This document shows, piece after piece, positions 40,778 through 53,085 of a DNA stretch of 53,103 bases. The position numbers and the translations under genes were made by a program. The first letter of the stretch is position 1. Every line of letters begins with the position of its first letter. A model generated the notes under the pieces. It made no database searches and was not told where the DNA came from. It worked only from the letters and a program-made list of their open reading frames with translations. Origin of the DNA: Streptomyces mangrovisoli (lineage in GTDB: Bacteria > Actinomycetota > Actinomycetes > Streptomycetales > Streptomycetaceae); NCBI RefSeq assembly GCF_000974985.2, contig NZ_LAVA02000082.1, positions 1 through 53,103 on the forward strand, given 5' to 3'.

Positions 40778-42844
40778 ATGACGGCCGAATCCTTCGGGAC
40801 CGGAGCCGGGGAGCCCGGTGCCGGGTCGCCCCGTGCGACCGGTCTGCTCGACGTCCTCAGCGTGGCCGCCGTGGTCCTGGACGCCAACGGGCGCATCGTG
40901 TTCTGGACCCCGCAGGCCGAGGAGCTGTGGGGCTACACCGCCGAGGAGGCGCTGGGCGAGTACGCGGCGCGGCTGTTCGTCCACCCCGAACACCTCAAGG
41001 CCGTGGTGAGCCTGTTCGCCGAGGTGCTCGCCACCGGGCGCAGCTGGGCCGGGGCGTTCCCCATCCGGCGCAAGGACGGCAGCACCCGGCTGACGGAGTT
41101 CCGCAACATGCGGCTGCTCGACGACCTGGGCGACGTCTACGCGCTGGGCCTCGCGGCCGACCACACCCTGCTGCAACGCGTGGAGACCGACCTCGCGCTG
41201 TGCGAGCGGCTGATCAACCAGTCGCCCATCGGTCTCGCCCTGCTCGGCCCCGATCTGCGCTACCTCCTGGTCAACCCCGCTCTGGAGCGCATCGACGGCA
41301 TCCCCGCCGAGGACCACATCGGACGCGGGCTGCGCGAGACGCTGCCGTTTCCCGACATCGACACCGTCGAGTCGGCGATCCGCCAGGTGCTCACCACCGG
41401 CACGCCGCTGCTGGACCAGTACCACGTGGGCCGACCGCCGGCCGACCGCGACCACGAGCACGCCTGGTCGCTCTCGTTCTACCGGCTGGAGGACCCGGGC
41501 GGACGGGTGCTGGGCGCGGCGGTGGCGGTCGTCGACGTCACCGAGCGGCACCGCGCGGCCGCCGAGGCGGACCGGGCCAGGCGGCGCCTCGCCCTGGTCG
41601 CGGAGGCCTCGACCCGGGTCGGCACCACCCTGGAAGTGGAGCAGACCGCGCGCGAGCTGGCCGAGATCGCCACGCCCGAGCTCGCGGACGTGGTCGCCGT
41701 CGACGTCCTCGACGCGGCGCTCGCCTGCCGGCAGTCGCGCAAGCCGGACAACGGCCCGGAACTCTTCCGCGCCCTCGCCCTGAAGGCGGCCCATCCCACC
41801 GTCGCGCTGCGCGCGGCCGACCCGCCGGGCGATCTGGCGTCGTACGACGGGGACCGGCTCGTCACCCTCTGCGTGCACACCGGCCGTCCGGTGCTGGTCC
41901 GGCACGTGGGCGAGCGGGATCTGCCGCGGATCGCCCGGGACGCCGAGGGCACGGCGCTGCTCGCGCAGGCCGGTGTGCACTCCTACCTCGCGGTGCCGCT
42001 GATCGCCCACGGCGAGGTGCTCGGCGCGCTGGACCTCAAGCGGACCCGCAATCCGGTCCCCTTCGACGACGACGACGTCGTGCTGGCCGGTGAGCTGGCC
42101 AGCCGGGCGGCCGTCGCGATCGACAACGCGCGCTGGTTCCAGAGCGTGCGCAACACGGCGCTGACCCTCCAGCGCAGTCTGCTGCCCGACCATCCGCCGC
42201 ACCGCACCGGTCTGGAGCTGGCGTCGCGCTACCAGCCCGCGCAGGCCACCAGCGAGGTCGGCGGCGACTGGTACGACGTCATCTCCCTCACCGACGACAA
42301 GACCGCGCTGGTCGTGGGCGACGTCATGGGCAACGGCATCGACGCCGCCGCCACCATGGGGCGGCTGCGCACCGCCACCTGTGCCTACGCCGATCTGGAC
42401 CTGGATCCCGGCGATGTGCTCCAGCACCTCGACAAGATCACCTGCGATCTGGAGCACTACATCGTCACCTGCCTCTACGTCGTCTACGACCCGCGCACCC
42501 GCACGTGCCGCATCGCCAACGCCGGGCACATGCCGCCCGCGGTCTCCCGGCCCGGCAGGCCGCCCGCCCTGCTCGACCTGCCCCCGGGCGCGCCGCTCGG
42601 CGTCGGCGGGATCACCTTCGAGACCAGCACCGTCGAGCTCGGTCCGGGCGATCTGCTGGTCCTGTACACCGACGGTCTGGTGGAGACCCGGCGCGACGCC
42701 ATCGACGACCGGCTCGACGCGATGCTCGGCTTCCTCGACGATCCGCGGCGTCCGCTGGAGGAGACCTGCGACCTGCTGCTGTACGGGCTGCGGCACCCCG
42801 ACGACCACGACGACGTGGCGCTGCTCGTCGCCCGTGCCGTGTAG
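40778..42844 (+). CDS. PAS-PAS-GAF-PP2C (RsbU-type) phosphatase
   Basis: 688 residues, soluble. PAS 1 about 20-130 (IVFWTPQAEELWGYTAEEAL), PAS 2 about 140-265, GAF about 280-460, PP2C about 465-688 with EVGGDWYDVISL, VVGDVMGNGIDAAATMGRLR, GDLLVLYTDGLVETR and DDVALLVARAV. Metal-binding aspartates are intact. It lacks the HATPase domain of its divergent neighbour but aligns with it along the whole remaining length, so they are likely paralogues. GGAGG lies 7 nt before ATG. Expected to dephosphorylate STAS-type anti-sigma antagonists; none is in the window. Confidence 0.92.
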   Translation: MTAESFGTGAGEPGAGSPRATGLLDVLSVAAVVLDANGRIVFWTPQAEELWGYTAEEALGEYAARLFVHPEHLKAVVSLFAEVLATGRSWAGAFPIRRKDGSTRLTEFRNMRLLDDLGDVYALGLAADHTLLQRVETDLALCERLINQSPIGLALLGPDLRYLLVNPALERIDGIPAEDHIGRGLRETLPFPDIDTVESAIRQVLTTGTPLLDQYHVGRPPADRDHEHAWSLSFYRLEDPGGRVLGAAVAVVDVTERHRAAAEADRARRRLALVAEASTRVGTTLEVEQTARELAEIATPELADVVAVDVLDAALACRQSRKPDNGPELFRALALKAAHPTVALRAADPPGDLASYDGDRLVTLCVHTGRPVLVRHVGERDLPRIARDAEGTALLAQAGVHSYLAVPLIAHGEVLGALDLKRTRNPVPFDDDDVVLAGELASRAAVAIDNARWFQSVRNTALTLQRSLLPDHPPHRTGLELASRYQPAQATSEVGGDWYDVISLTDDKTALVVGDVMGNGIDAAATMGRLRTATCAYADLDLDPGDVLQHLDKITCDLEHYIVTCLYVVYDPRTRTCRIANAGHMPPAVSRPGRPPALLDLPPGAPLGVGGITFETSTVELGPGDLLVLYTDGLVETRRDAIDDRLDAMLGFLDDPRRPLEETCDLLLYGLRHPDDHDDVALLVARAV

Positions 42845-43135
42845 GGGTACGACGCCCCGGCCGGCCGTACGCCGCGGCGGACGGTGGCCGGTGGGCCGGG
42901 CGGACGGCGGGCCGGTGGCCGGTGAGCCGGGCGGACGGTGGCCGGTGGCCGGACGGCCGGTGGCTCCGGCCGCCCGTCCCGCCGCCTCCGTCCTGCCGCC
43001 GCCAGCCTCCCGTCTCGCCCCCGCCAGGCCCGCGTCTCGCCCATGCCGCGCCCCGTCGGGCCCGCGTCTCGTCACCGCCGCGCCCCCGCCGGGCCCCGTC
43101 TTGCCGCCGCCGGGCCCCCGGCGCAGGCTTGACCC
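42845..43135. repeat. Strand-asymmetric GC minisatellite before IclR gene
   Basis: 291 bp with no gene. From 42880 to 42970 GGCCGGTGG and GCCGGGCGGACGG units repeat irregularly (about 30-36 bp higher-order period). From 42975 to 43120 the plus strand turns C-rich (CCGCCGCC, CGCGTCTCGCC repeated). The two halves could pair into a long hairpin. Confidence 0.6.
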
Positions 43136-43891
43136 ATGGCACGCGACGGTCCCACGCTCATCGGCTCGGTCCAGCGGGCGTTCCGCCTGCTGGAGGCGAT
43201 GGGGGCGCACGAGAACGGGGCGCCCGCGAAACAGCTCGCCCGTGAGACGGGACTGCCCCTGGCCACCGCCTACCACCTGCTGCGGACGCTGGTCCACGAG
43301 GGATACGCGCGCAAGCTCGACGACGGCGGGTTCATCCTCGGCGACAAGATCCAGGGACTGAACACGGCCGGCCGCGAACAGGCGCTGCTGAGCCGGGTCC
43401 GCCCGACCCTGGCCGGGCTGCGCGACGAGCTGTCGACCGCCGCGTACCTCACCTTCTACGAGGAGGGCGAGATACGGGTCGCGGAGATCGTCGACGGGCC
43501 CCGGGCGCCGCGGGTCGACCTGTGGGTGGGCTTCGAGGACGCCGGGCACGCGACCGCGCTCGGCAAGTCCGTGCTGCGCGAGCTCGACGAGGAGGCCCGC
43601 GCGGACTACCTCTCCCGGCACCACCTCGCCGACCTCACCCCGCGGACCATCACGGACCGGCCGGAGCTGCTGCGGCGGCTGGCCGACGCGCCCATGGCCC
43701 CGGCCGTCACCGATCTGGAGGAGTACGCCCTCGGGACGGTCTGTGTCGCCGTGCCGGTCTACAGCGGCTCCACCCTCGGCTCGCTCGGGGTGTCGATGCG
43801 GGCCGACCGGCTGTCCCGGCTGGAGGAGGTCCGCAGCCACCTCATGCCCGCCGCGGAGCGCGTCACGCGGAGTCTGTCGCTCAGTATCTGA
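43136..43891 (+). CDS. IclR-family transcriptional regulator
   Basis: 251 residues. N-terminal winged helix (about 8-65): LIGSVQRAFRLLEAM, AKQLARETGLPLATAYHLLRTLVHEGYARK. C-terminal effector domain (about 75-250) with GHATALGKSVL, RTITDRPELL, EEYALGTVCVAVPVYSG and LGVSMRADRLSR, the usual IclR small-molecule pocket. The ribosome site is weak. It is followed 93 nt downstream by a membrane PP2C gene on the same strand. Target unknown. Confidence 0.9.
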   Translation: MARDGPTLIGSVQRAFRLLEAMGAHENGAPAKQLARETGLPLATAYHLLRTLVHEGYARKLDDGGFILGDKIQGLNTAGREQALLSRVRPTLAGLRDELSTAAYLTFYEEGEIRVAEIVDGPRAPRVDLWVGFEDAGHATALGKSVLRELDEEARADYLSRHHLADLTPRTITDRPELLRRLADAPMAPAVTDLEEYALGTVCVAVPVYSGSTLGSLGVSMRADRLSRLEEVRSHLMPAAERVTRSLSLSI

Positions 43892-43984
43892 AATCCCTCG
43901 GCTTGTCCGAGCGGGCCCGAACAGAGTTTCCTATGGGAAACAGACATTTCGAGCGCATGCGACGCCCGGGGGCCGCCGCATGCC

Positions 43985-45256
43985 GTGCCCACAGGCGAGG
44001 ACTTCCGACAGCACATGAGCCAGGCCCGAGACCATGGCAGCGACCACTGGCCCGCGCGGCGCATCCGGACGGCGGCGACCGACCCGGCGGCCCCTCCCTG
44101 GATACGTGCCGCCGTGCACCTGTGCTCCGGCACCCCGGCGCTCCCCCTCCTGATCGTCCTGGCCGTCGCGGTCATCGACCTGGTCAACGGTTCGGGGCTC
44201 AGCTGGGTTCCCCTGCTCGCCGCCGCACCCGCACTCGCCGCCACCACCAGCACCCCGCGCGGGGTGCTGAGCGTGGGACTGCTGGCCGTGGCGCTGGGCG
44301 CCGCGCTCGGCACCCGCCACAACGCGCCCAGTCACGAGCTGACGATCATGCTCGCCGCCGTGGTCGCGGTGACCCTGGCCGGCGCGCTGGCCAGTTGGCT
44401 GCGCGAGCGCCGGGAACGCGTCCTGGCCGCCGTCCGGTCCGTCGCCGAGGCCGCGCAGCACGCCCTGCTCCAACCGGTGCCGACGGTCGTCGGCCCCTTC
44501 CAGGTCGCCGTGCGCTACAGCGCCGCGGCCGCCGAGGCCCGCATCGGCGGCGACCTCTACGCCCTCTTGCCCACCCCCTACGGGGTCCGGCTGATCGTCG
44601 GCGACGTGCGCGGCAAGGGCCTGCCCGCCGTCGGCACCGCCGCCCTCGTGCTCGGCGTGTTCCGTGAGGCCGCCTACGACGAGCCGGACCTGCTGGAGGT
44701 GGTCGGCCGCATCGAGCGCAGCCTCGCCCGGAACCTGGGCCCCGACGACTTCGTCACCGCCGTCGTCGCCGGCTACCCGAAGGAGGGGCGCCTGGAGGTG
44801 GTGAACTGCGGCCACGCGCCCCCGCTGCTGGTGCGGGACTCCGCCGTCGTACCGGTCGAGCCGGCCCTGCCGACCCCGCCGCTCGGCCTGCGCGGGCTGA
44901 CCGGCGAGGACCCGAACCTGCATGTGCTGCCCTTCCGGGACGGCGATCAGCTGCTGCTCTACACGGACGGCGTCACCGAGGCGCGCAACCACGCCCGCGA
45001 CTTCTATCCGCTCGCCGAGGGGCTCGCCCGGCATGTCTCCGACGAGCCGGTGCGGACCCTGTCCGCGCTCCACGGCGAACTCCTCGCCCATGTCGGCGGA
45101 CGGCTGCACGACGACGCGGCCCTGCTCCTGCTGCGCATCCCGCACCCGGCCGGCACGTCGCTGCCCGCCGCGGGACGGCGGGGCGGCGAGCGCGACGGCC
45201 CGCGTCCCGGGACGCCGCCGCACCGCCCGGACGTGATCTTCCAGTCGGGCGGCTGA
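43985..45256 (+). CDS. Membrane-anchored SpoIIE/PP2C phosphatase
   Basis: 423 residues from GTG 43985 (413 from ATG 44015; neither has a good ribosome site). Three transmembrane helices at about 52-70, 75-92 and 120-140 of the N-terminal part lead by a short helical stalk (WLRERRERVLAAVRSVAEAAQ) into a PP2C domain (about 165-395): RIGGDLYALLPT, IVGDVRGKGLPAVGTAALVL, VNCGHAPPLL, LLLYTDGVTEARN, LHDDAALLLLR. Metal-binding aspartates are present. A common Streptomyces type with no sensor domain other than the membrane part. The last 30 residues are Arg/Pro-rich. Confidence 0.9.
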   Translation: MPTGEDFRQHMSQARDHGSDHWPARRIRTAATDPAAPPWIRAAVHLCSGTPALPLLIVLAVAVIDLVNGSGLSWVPLLAAAPALAATTSTPRGVLSVGLLAVALGAALGTRHNAPSHELTIMLAAVVAVTLAGALASWLRERRERVLAAVRSVAEAAQHALLQPVPTVVGPFQVAVRYSAAAAEARIGGDLYALLPTPYGVRLIVGDVRGKGLPAVGTAALVLGVFREAAYDEPDLLEVVGRIERSLARNLGPDDFVTAVVAGYPKEGRLEVVNCGHAPPLLVRDSAVVPVEPALPTPPLGLRGLTGEDPNLHVLPFRDGDQLLLYTDGVTEARNHARDFYPLAEGLARHVSDEPVRTLSALHGELLAHVGGRLHDDAALLLLRIPHPAGTSLPAAGRRGGERDGPRPGTPPHRPDVIFQSGG

Positions 45257-45456
45257 CCCACGCCGCCGCCCGGCCCGCAGCCACCCCCTGACGCCCCACG
45301 CCCCGCAGGCACCCCTGCCGCCACCGTCCCGCACAACCCCGGCGCCACCGCCCCGCGCCCGTCCCTCACCCACACGGACCGCCTGACGCCGGAATCGTTG
45401 CGACCGGACGCGGGAGCGCCGAGTCTGAGGAGGGATCCGGCGCGAGAGGGCGTGCG
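45257..45456. other. C-rich intergenic region before GH63 gene
   Basis: From 45257 to 45370 the plus strand is strongly C-rich and G-poor with CCACCCC, CACGCC and CCGCCCC runs. Such one-sided composition favours Rho loading, so it may terminate the phosphatase transcript. The promoter of the glycosidase pair should lie in 45380-45440. Confidence 0.45.
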
Positions 45457-48140
<2,684 letters not shown>

Positions 48141-48144
<4 letters not shown>

Positions 48145-49592
48145 CCGTCATCTACGAGATCAACACCCTGCTCTGGCTGGGCGAGTTGACCGCCCGCTAC
48201 GGCCACCCGGTCACCCTGGGCGAGGTGCCGGGCGAGGTGTGGGACGAGGTCGCGCGGCCCGGCGTGGACACCGTGTGGCTCATGGGTGTGTGGGAGCGCA
48301 GCCCGGCCGGTCTGGAGATCGCCCTCGGCAACGAGGAACTGCTCTCCTCCTTCCGGCAGGCGCTGCCCGGCCTGACCACGGCCGACATCGCCGGATCGCC
48401 GTACTGCGTACGCGACTACGTCGTCGACGCGCGGCTCGGCGGGCCCGCGGGGCTGGCCGTGGCGCGCGGTGAACTCGCCGCGCGCGGGCTGCGGTTGATC
48501 CTCGACCTGGTGCCCAACCATGTGGCCCCCGACCATCCGTGGCTGACCAGACGCCCGTCGTGCCTGGTCCAGGGCACCGCCGACGACCTCGCCCGCGACC
48601 CCGGCGGCTTCCTCGAGGTCGGCGGCCGGGTCTTCGCACGCGGCCGGGACCCCTACTTCCCGGCCTGGCCGGACGTGGTGCAGCTGGACGCCTTCAGCGA
48701 CGACCTGCGCGAGGCCCTCGTCGACACGTTGGTCTCGATCGGCGACCAGGCCGACGGCGTGCGCTGCGACATGGCGATGCTGCTGATGAACGACGTCTTC
48801 GCGAAGACCTGGGGGGACCGGGCCGGGGACGCCCCGGTGGAGGACTTCTGGCCGTACGTCATCCCCCGCGTCCGCGCACGCCATCCGGAGATGCTGTTCG
48901 TCGCCGAGGCGTACTGGGACCTCGAATGGGCGCTCCAGCAGCAGGGGTTCGACCACTGCTACGACAAGCGGCTCTACGACCGCCTGGTGAACGAGGACGC
49001 CGCCGCCGTCCGCGGGCATCTCCAGGCGGGGCTCGACTACCAGCGCGGCCTCGTGCGCTTCCTGGAGAACCACGACGAGCCCCGGGCCGCCGCCGTCCTG
49101 CCGGGCGCGCGGGAGCGCGCGGCGGCCGTCGCCGTCGCCACCCTGCCCGGCGCCACCCTCTGGCACGAGGGCCAGTTCGAGGGGCGCCGGGTGCGGGTGC
49201 CGGTGTTCCTCTCCCGGCGGCCCGAGGAGCCGGCCGACGAGTCGCTGCGCGCCTTCCACGACCGGCTGGTCGCGGCGGTCGCGCCCGTGCGGACCGGCGA
49301 CTGGCGTCCGCTGGACGTCACGGGGTGGCCGGACAACGAAACCCACCGCGATCTGCTCGCCTGGTGCTGGGAGAACGGCCCGGAGCGCACCCTGGTGGTC
49401 GTCAACTTCGCGGACCACCCGTCCCAGGGGCGGGTCGGTCTCCCCTTCGACGATCTGCGCGGCCGCGAGTGGACCCTGTCCGGTCTGCTGGACGACTCGG
49501 TCTACGCCCGCTCGGGCGACGAACTGGCCCAGTCCGGCCTGTTCGTGTCGCTCGAACCGTGGCACTGGCACGTGCTGTCGGTCCACGGCTGA
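48141..49592 (+). CDS. GH13 alpha-amylase-family glycosidase
   Basis: 483 residues, cytosolic. TIM barrel with LILDLVPNHVAPDH (region I), GVRCDMAML (nucleophile Asp in region II), LFVAEAYWD (acid/base Glu, region III) and FLENHDEPR (region IV). It begins unusually with MTVIYEINTLLWLGELTARYG and has a short C-terminal beta domain (ERTLVVVNFADHPSQG). All three catalytic acids are present. The family resembles the GH13 subgroup of trehalose/sucrose-acting and isomaltulose-type enzymes only loosely. It starts within the GH63 stop and likely acts on the same substrate. Confidence 0.88.
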
Positions 49593-49626
49593 TGCCGGAC
49601 GGACCACGGCTGACGGGACGGGACGG

Positions 49627-50472
49627 TCACGGGGTGTCGAAGTCCGTGGCGCGGGAGACCTTCTCCCACGCCACCAGCTCGGCGCGCATCGCGTCCAGAT
49701 GCCCGGCGATGGCGTCCACCGCGTCGCCGCCGAGGGCGAGTCGCAGCGGGGGGTGCTCGGCGTCCAGGGCCTCGCGGATCGCCGCGGCGGCCTTCGCCGG
49801 GTCCCCGGGCTGGCTGCCGTCGCCGCCCCGCACCATCCTGCGGGTGGCGCCGGCCGTCTCCGCGTACGCCGGGTGCTCGGTGGAGAAGTAGGCCGCGTTC
49901 GAGCCGAACAGATTGGTGCGGAAGGCACCGGGCTCCACGATCAGCACCTTGATGCCGAACGGCGCGACCTCGTCGGCGAGCGCCTCCGACAGCTGTTCCA
50001 GGGCCGCCTTCGTCGCGCTGTAGGCGGAGAACCCGGCGAAGGACAGCTGTCCGCCGAGGCTGCTGATGTTCACGATCGATCCGCTGCCGCGCTCGCGCAT
50101 CCCCGGCAGCAGCGCGCGGGTCAGCCGGGCCGGGCCGAACACGTGCACCTCGAACAGGTCGCGCAGTTCGGCGTCGGTGGTCTCCTCGAACGCGCCGACC
50201 TGCGTGCGTCCGGCGTTGTTCACCAGCACGTCCACCCGGCCGTGACGGGCCAGGACCTCGGCGGCCACCGCGTCGATCCGCCCGCCGTCGGTGACGTCCA
50301 GGCCGACCGCCTCGACCCGCCCGGGGTGCGCGGCCGCCAGCTCCGCCAACGCCTCGGGCCGCCGGGCCGTGCCGATCACCGTGTCACCCGCGGCGGCCGC
50401 GGCCTCCGCGAGGGCCCGCCCGAACCCGCTGCTCGCCCCGGTGATCAGCCAGACCTTGCCGTTCTCGGACAT
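49627..50472 (-). CDS. Short-chain dehydrogenase/reductase
   Basis: 281 residues, classical SDR. NAD(P) motif TGASSGFGRALAEA, VDVLVNNAGRTQVG, catalytic Ser in IVNISSLGG and the YSATKAA Tyr/Lys pair. The Ser position after GFG and TARR suggest NADP preference. C-terminal region (GAFRTNLFGSNAAYFS) resembles oxidoreductases with unknown ketone substrates. GGGAG lies 9 nt before ATG 50472. Convergent with the GH13 gene, 34 nt apart; downstream of the VWA gene by 130 nt and probably a separate transcript. Confidence 0.92.
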   Translation of the reverse strand: MSENGKVWLITGASSGFGRALAEAAAAAGDTVIGTARRPEALAELAAAHPGRVEAVGLDVTDGGRIDAVAAEVLARHGRVDVLVNNAGRTQVGAFEETTDAELRDLFEVHVFGPARLTRALLPGMRERGSGSIVNISSLGGQLSFAGFSAYSATKAALEQLSEALADEVAPFGIKVLIVEPGAFRTNLFGSNAAYFSTEHPAYAETAGATRRMVRGGDGSQPGDPAKAAAAIREALDAEHPPLRLALGGDAVDAIAGHLDAMRAELVAWEKVSRATDFDTP

Positions 50473-50602
50473 CCGATTCGTCTCCCTCGTCAGCCGCCGG
50501 GCGGGACGCCCCCGTCCGCGGCCATCATCCTTCGCCGGGCCCCGCGACGCTGTCCACGACATTTCATGACTCGGACAGGGGCGTACGGAATCACCGGTTC
50601 CG

Positions 50603-51844
50603 CTAGCCGATGCCCACGACGCGTGCCCAGTCCGGTGGGGTGTCGGGCACGTAGTCCGGGTCCTCCTCGTTCCACGACGTCGTACGGTCGTCCCGCCGGA
50701 ACAGGCCCACCACCGTGCGGCACGGCGGGCGGGCGGCGGGCCAGGGGGTCTGGCCGTCGGTCAGCGCCACGACGACGTCGGGGGCGGGCCGGGACCGCAG
50801 GGCCTTGGCGAAGCCGGTGCGCAGGTCCGTGCCGCCACCACCGATCAGCGGAATGCCCCCGGCGTGGCACAGGGAGTGGGCGACACGGGCCGCCGCGTCG
50901 CACGGCACCACGGTGACGAGGTCGCGCCGGCCGCCCAGGGCCCGTGCGATCGCCGCCACTTCGAGCAACGCGCTGCCCAACTCGGTGTCGCTGACCGAGC
51001 CGGACGTGTCGATGACGACGCTGACGCGGGGCGGACGGCGGCGCAGGCTGGGCAGCACGACGCCCGGGAGGCCCGCCGCGCGGCGGGCCGGGCGGCCGTA
51101 GGTGTAGTCCTCGCCGACGCCGGGCGCGGCGGCCGCGGACCGGAGGGCGGCGCCCAGCAACTCCCGCCACGGCTGCGGCGGGTGGAAGGCCTCCTCGGCC
51201 CAGCGGCGCCAGCCCTCCGGGGCGTCTCCCGGGCGCCCGGTGATGCCCTGCGCCACCCGGAACCGCACCGCGTCACGTTCCTGCTCGCTCAGGCCGTGCG
51301 CGCCGTCGGGCCCGAGCTCCCACTCGCGGGCCAGGCCGTCGGCGCCGCCGCCGCAGTCCAGCCAGGCCAGTTCCTGGGTGCGCGGGCCCAGGGTGAACAG
51401 GCGCAGGTAGTCCTCCATGAGCATGCCCTCGGGCAGCAGCAGGGCCGCGGGGTCGACCGCGCCGGCGGGCCGGACGAGTCCGTCGCCGTAGATGTCGTCG
51501 TTGATCTCGCAGTCGGCGGCGATGTTGATGCGCAACCGTTCGCCGGGCCCGGTCAGCCCGCGTTCCCTGGCGACCCGGTCGCCGCGCCCGTGGTGGTCGC
51601 GCAGCAGGTGGGACACCTCGTGCACCCACACCCCGGCGAGGTCGGTCACACAGGTGCGGTCCACGAAGGCCGGGGAGACGTAGCAGCGCCAGTGCCGGTC
51701 GACGGCCATCGTCGGCACCTGCCGGGACTCCACCGTGTGCAGGGCGAACAGCGCCGTCGCGAGGTAGGGGCGGGCGCGGGCGGCGTGCAGGCGGGCGGTG
51801 AACAGCTTGTCCTCGTCCAGCGCGCGCGGCGCGGGTACCGTCAT
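50603..51844 (-). CDS. DUF2201 putative metallopeptidase with VWA-like domain
   Basis: 413 residues. N-terminal DUF2201 domain (about 10-250) holds VWVHEVSHLLRDH, an HExxH zinc-peptidase signature, and INIAADCEINDD, which resembles a third ligand region. C-terminal VWA-like domain (about 275-400) has the MIDAS VVIDTSGSVSD and LIGGGGTDLRTGF and VVVALTDGQTPW. The ATG overlaps the stop of the MoxR ATPase gene (ATGA), so the two are translated together. MoxR ATPases commonly act with VWA proteins as chaperone or remodelling pairs; a peptidase-VWA partner suggests a maturation function. Target unknown. Confidence 0.87.
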   Translation of the reverse strand: MTVPAPRALDEDKLFTARLHAARARPYLATALFALHTVESRQVPTMAVDRHWRCYVSPAFVDRTCVTDLAGVWVHEVSHLLRDHHGRGDRVARERGLTGPGERLRINIAADCEINDDIYGDGLVRPAGAVDPAALLLPEGMLMEDYLRLFTLGPRTQELAWLDCGGGADGLAREWELGPDGAHGLSEQERDAVRFRVAQGITGRPGDAPEGWRRWAEEAFHPPQPWRELLGAALRSAAAAPGVGEDYTYGRPARRAAGLPGVVLPSLRRRPPRVSVVIDTSGSVSDTELGSALLEVAAIARALGGRRDLVTVVPCDAAARVAHSLCHAGGIPLIGGGGTDLRTGFAKALRSRPAPDVVVALTDGQTPWPAARPPCRTVVGLFRRDDRTTSWNEEDPDYVPDTPPDWARVVGIG

Positions 51845-53085
51845 CGGCTCGCCCGGGCGGTGAGCGCCGCGGCCCGCGTGCCCGCCCGGTCCGCGCCCCG
51901 GGAGACCGCCACGACCCCGGCGAGCCGCTCCATGGCGGCCGGTACGGCCCAGTCCTCGCGGCGCAGCGTGGCGAGGGTGGTGGCGGGCACGACCAGGAGG
52001 TCGGGGGCGCCGGTCTCCACGGCGCGCACCAGCAGGGACCAGGCGGCGTCCCAGCGGGCCTTCTCCGGCCGCTTGCGGACCGCGTCCACCACGGCGTCGA
52101 GGGCGGCCTGGCGCAGGTCCCCGCGTTGCGGCAGCTCGGCGCACTCCGGTTCAGCGAGCAGCAGTTCGGGGTCGGGCAGGTCCATCCGGTCGAGCGCGGC
52201 GAGCAGTTCGAGGCCGGGGCCGTCCCCGACGGTGCCGCGCACGAGCAACGCGAGCACGTCCCGGGATGCCTTGGCCGCGGTCGCGAAGGCGATCAGGCAC
52301 AGGGCCATCTCCCAGCTGCGCGGGGACGGCCAGGCGCCGCCGCGCCGGGTCTCGTCGGAGGGCAGCCGGTGCACGAGCGCGGGGCGCGCGGCGAGCAGGC
52401 CGGTCACGGCGCGGCGGGCCCGGTCCACGGCCTGGGGGAGCGCGTCGGCGTCGAGCCGGGGCAGGGCCGCCCGGGGCCAGGTCCCGCCGAGGCCCCGTAC
52501 GACGACGTCGTGGTCGTGGGTCCAGCGCAGGTGCACGAAGCGGTTGGCGAGCGGCGGGCTCAGCTCCCAGCCGTCGGCGGCCGAGGCCCGCGGGTTGGCC
52601 GCGGCCACGATCCGCACACCGGGCGGCAGTTGGAGGGCGCCGATGCGCCGTTCGAGCACCAGCCGCAGCAGGGCGGCCTGTACGGCGGGCGGCGCGGTGG
52701 ACAGTTCGTCGAGGAAGAGCAGTCCGCGGCCGGCCCGGACCAGGCGTACGGCCCAGTCGGGCGGGGCCATCGGCACGCCCTGGCGCGCCGGGTCGTCGCC
52801 GATGACGGGCAGCCCGGAGAAGTCGGAGGGTTCGTGCACGCTGGCGATGACCGTGGTGAGCGGGAGGTCCAGGGTGTCGGCGAGCTGGGTCAGGGCGGCG
52901 GTCTTGCCGATGCCCGGCTCACCCCACAGCAGCACGGGCAGGTCGGCGGCGACGGCGAGGGTCAGGGCGGTCAGCTGGTCGTCGGGCCGGTCCTCGGTGC
53001 CGGTGTCCCGCAGGAGGGCCAGCAGGGCGTCGGCGACGTCGAGTTGGGAGGCGCGGAGGGAGTCGGACGAGGTGCGTGTGGGCAT
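51841..53085 (-). CDS. MoxR-family AAA+ ATPase
   Basis: 414 residues. Walker A WGEPGIGKTAALTQLAD (about 55), Walker B LLFLDELSTAP (about 123), sensor VRIVAAANPRASA and an ANRFVHLRW arginine-finger segment, typical of MoxR/RavA helix-2-insert AAA+ proteins. SASVHEPSDFSG resembles the pore region. The C-terminal helical part is long (about 215-414). Start ATG 53085 has AAGGTGAT about 5 nt upstream, and only 18 bp remain to the window edge. First gene of a coupled two-gene operon with the DUF2201-VWA protein. Confidence 0.9.
   Translation of the reverse strand: MPTRTSSDSLRASQLDVADALLALLRDTGTEDRPDDQLTALTLAVAADLPVLLWGEPGIGKTAALTQLADTLDLPLTTVIASVHEPSDFSGLPVIGDDPARQGVPMAPPDWAVRLVRAGRGLLFLDELSTAPPAVQAALLRLVLERRIGALQLPPGVRIVAAANPRASAADGWELSPPLANRFVHLRWTHDHDVVVRGLGGTWPRAALPRLDADALPQAVDRARRAVTGLLAARPALVHRLPSDETRRGGAWPSPRSWEMALCLIAFATAAKASRDVLALLVRGTVGDGPGLELLAALDRMDLPDPELLLAEPECAELPQRGDLRQAALDAVVDAVRKRPEKARWDAAWSLLVRAVETGAPDLLVVPATTLATLRREDWAVPAAMERLAGVVAVSRGADRAGTRAAALTARASR

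Noticed and set aside
37856..43840. One 1994-residue open frame covering two phosphatase genes
   Set aside because: Only the part up to 40468 encodes PAS-GAF-PP2C domains. The rest is antisense to the plus-strand phosphatase and IclR genes and has no domain.
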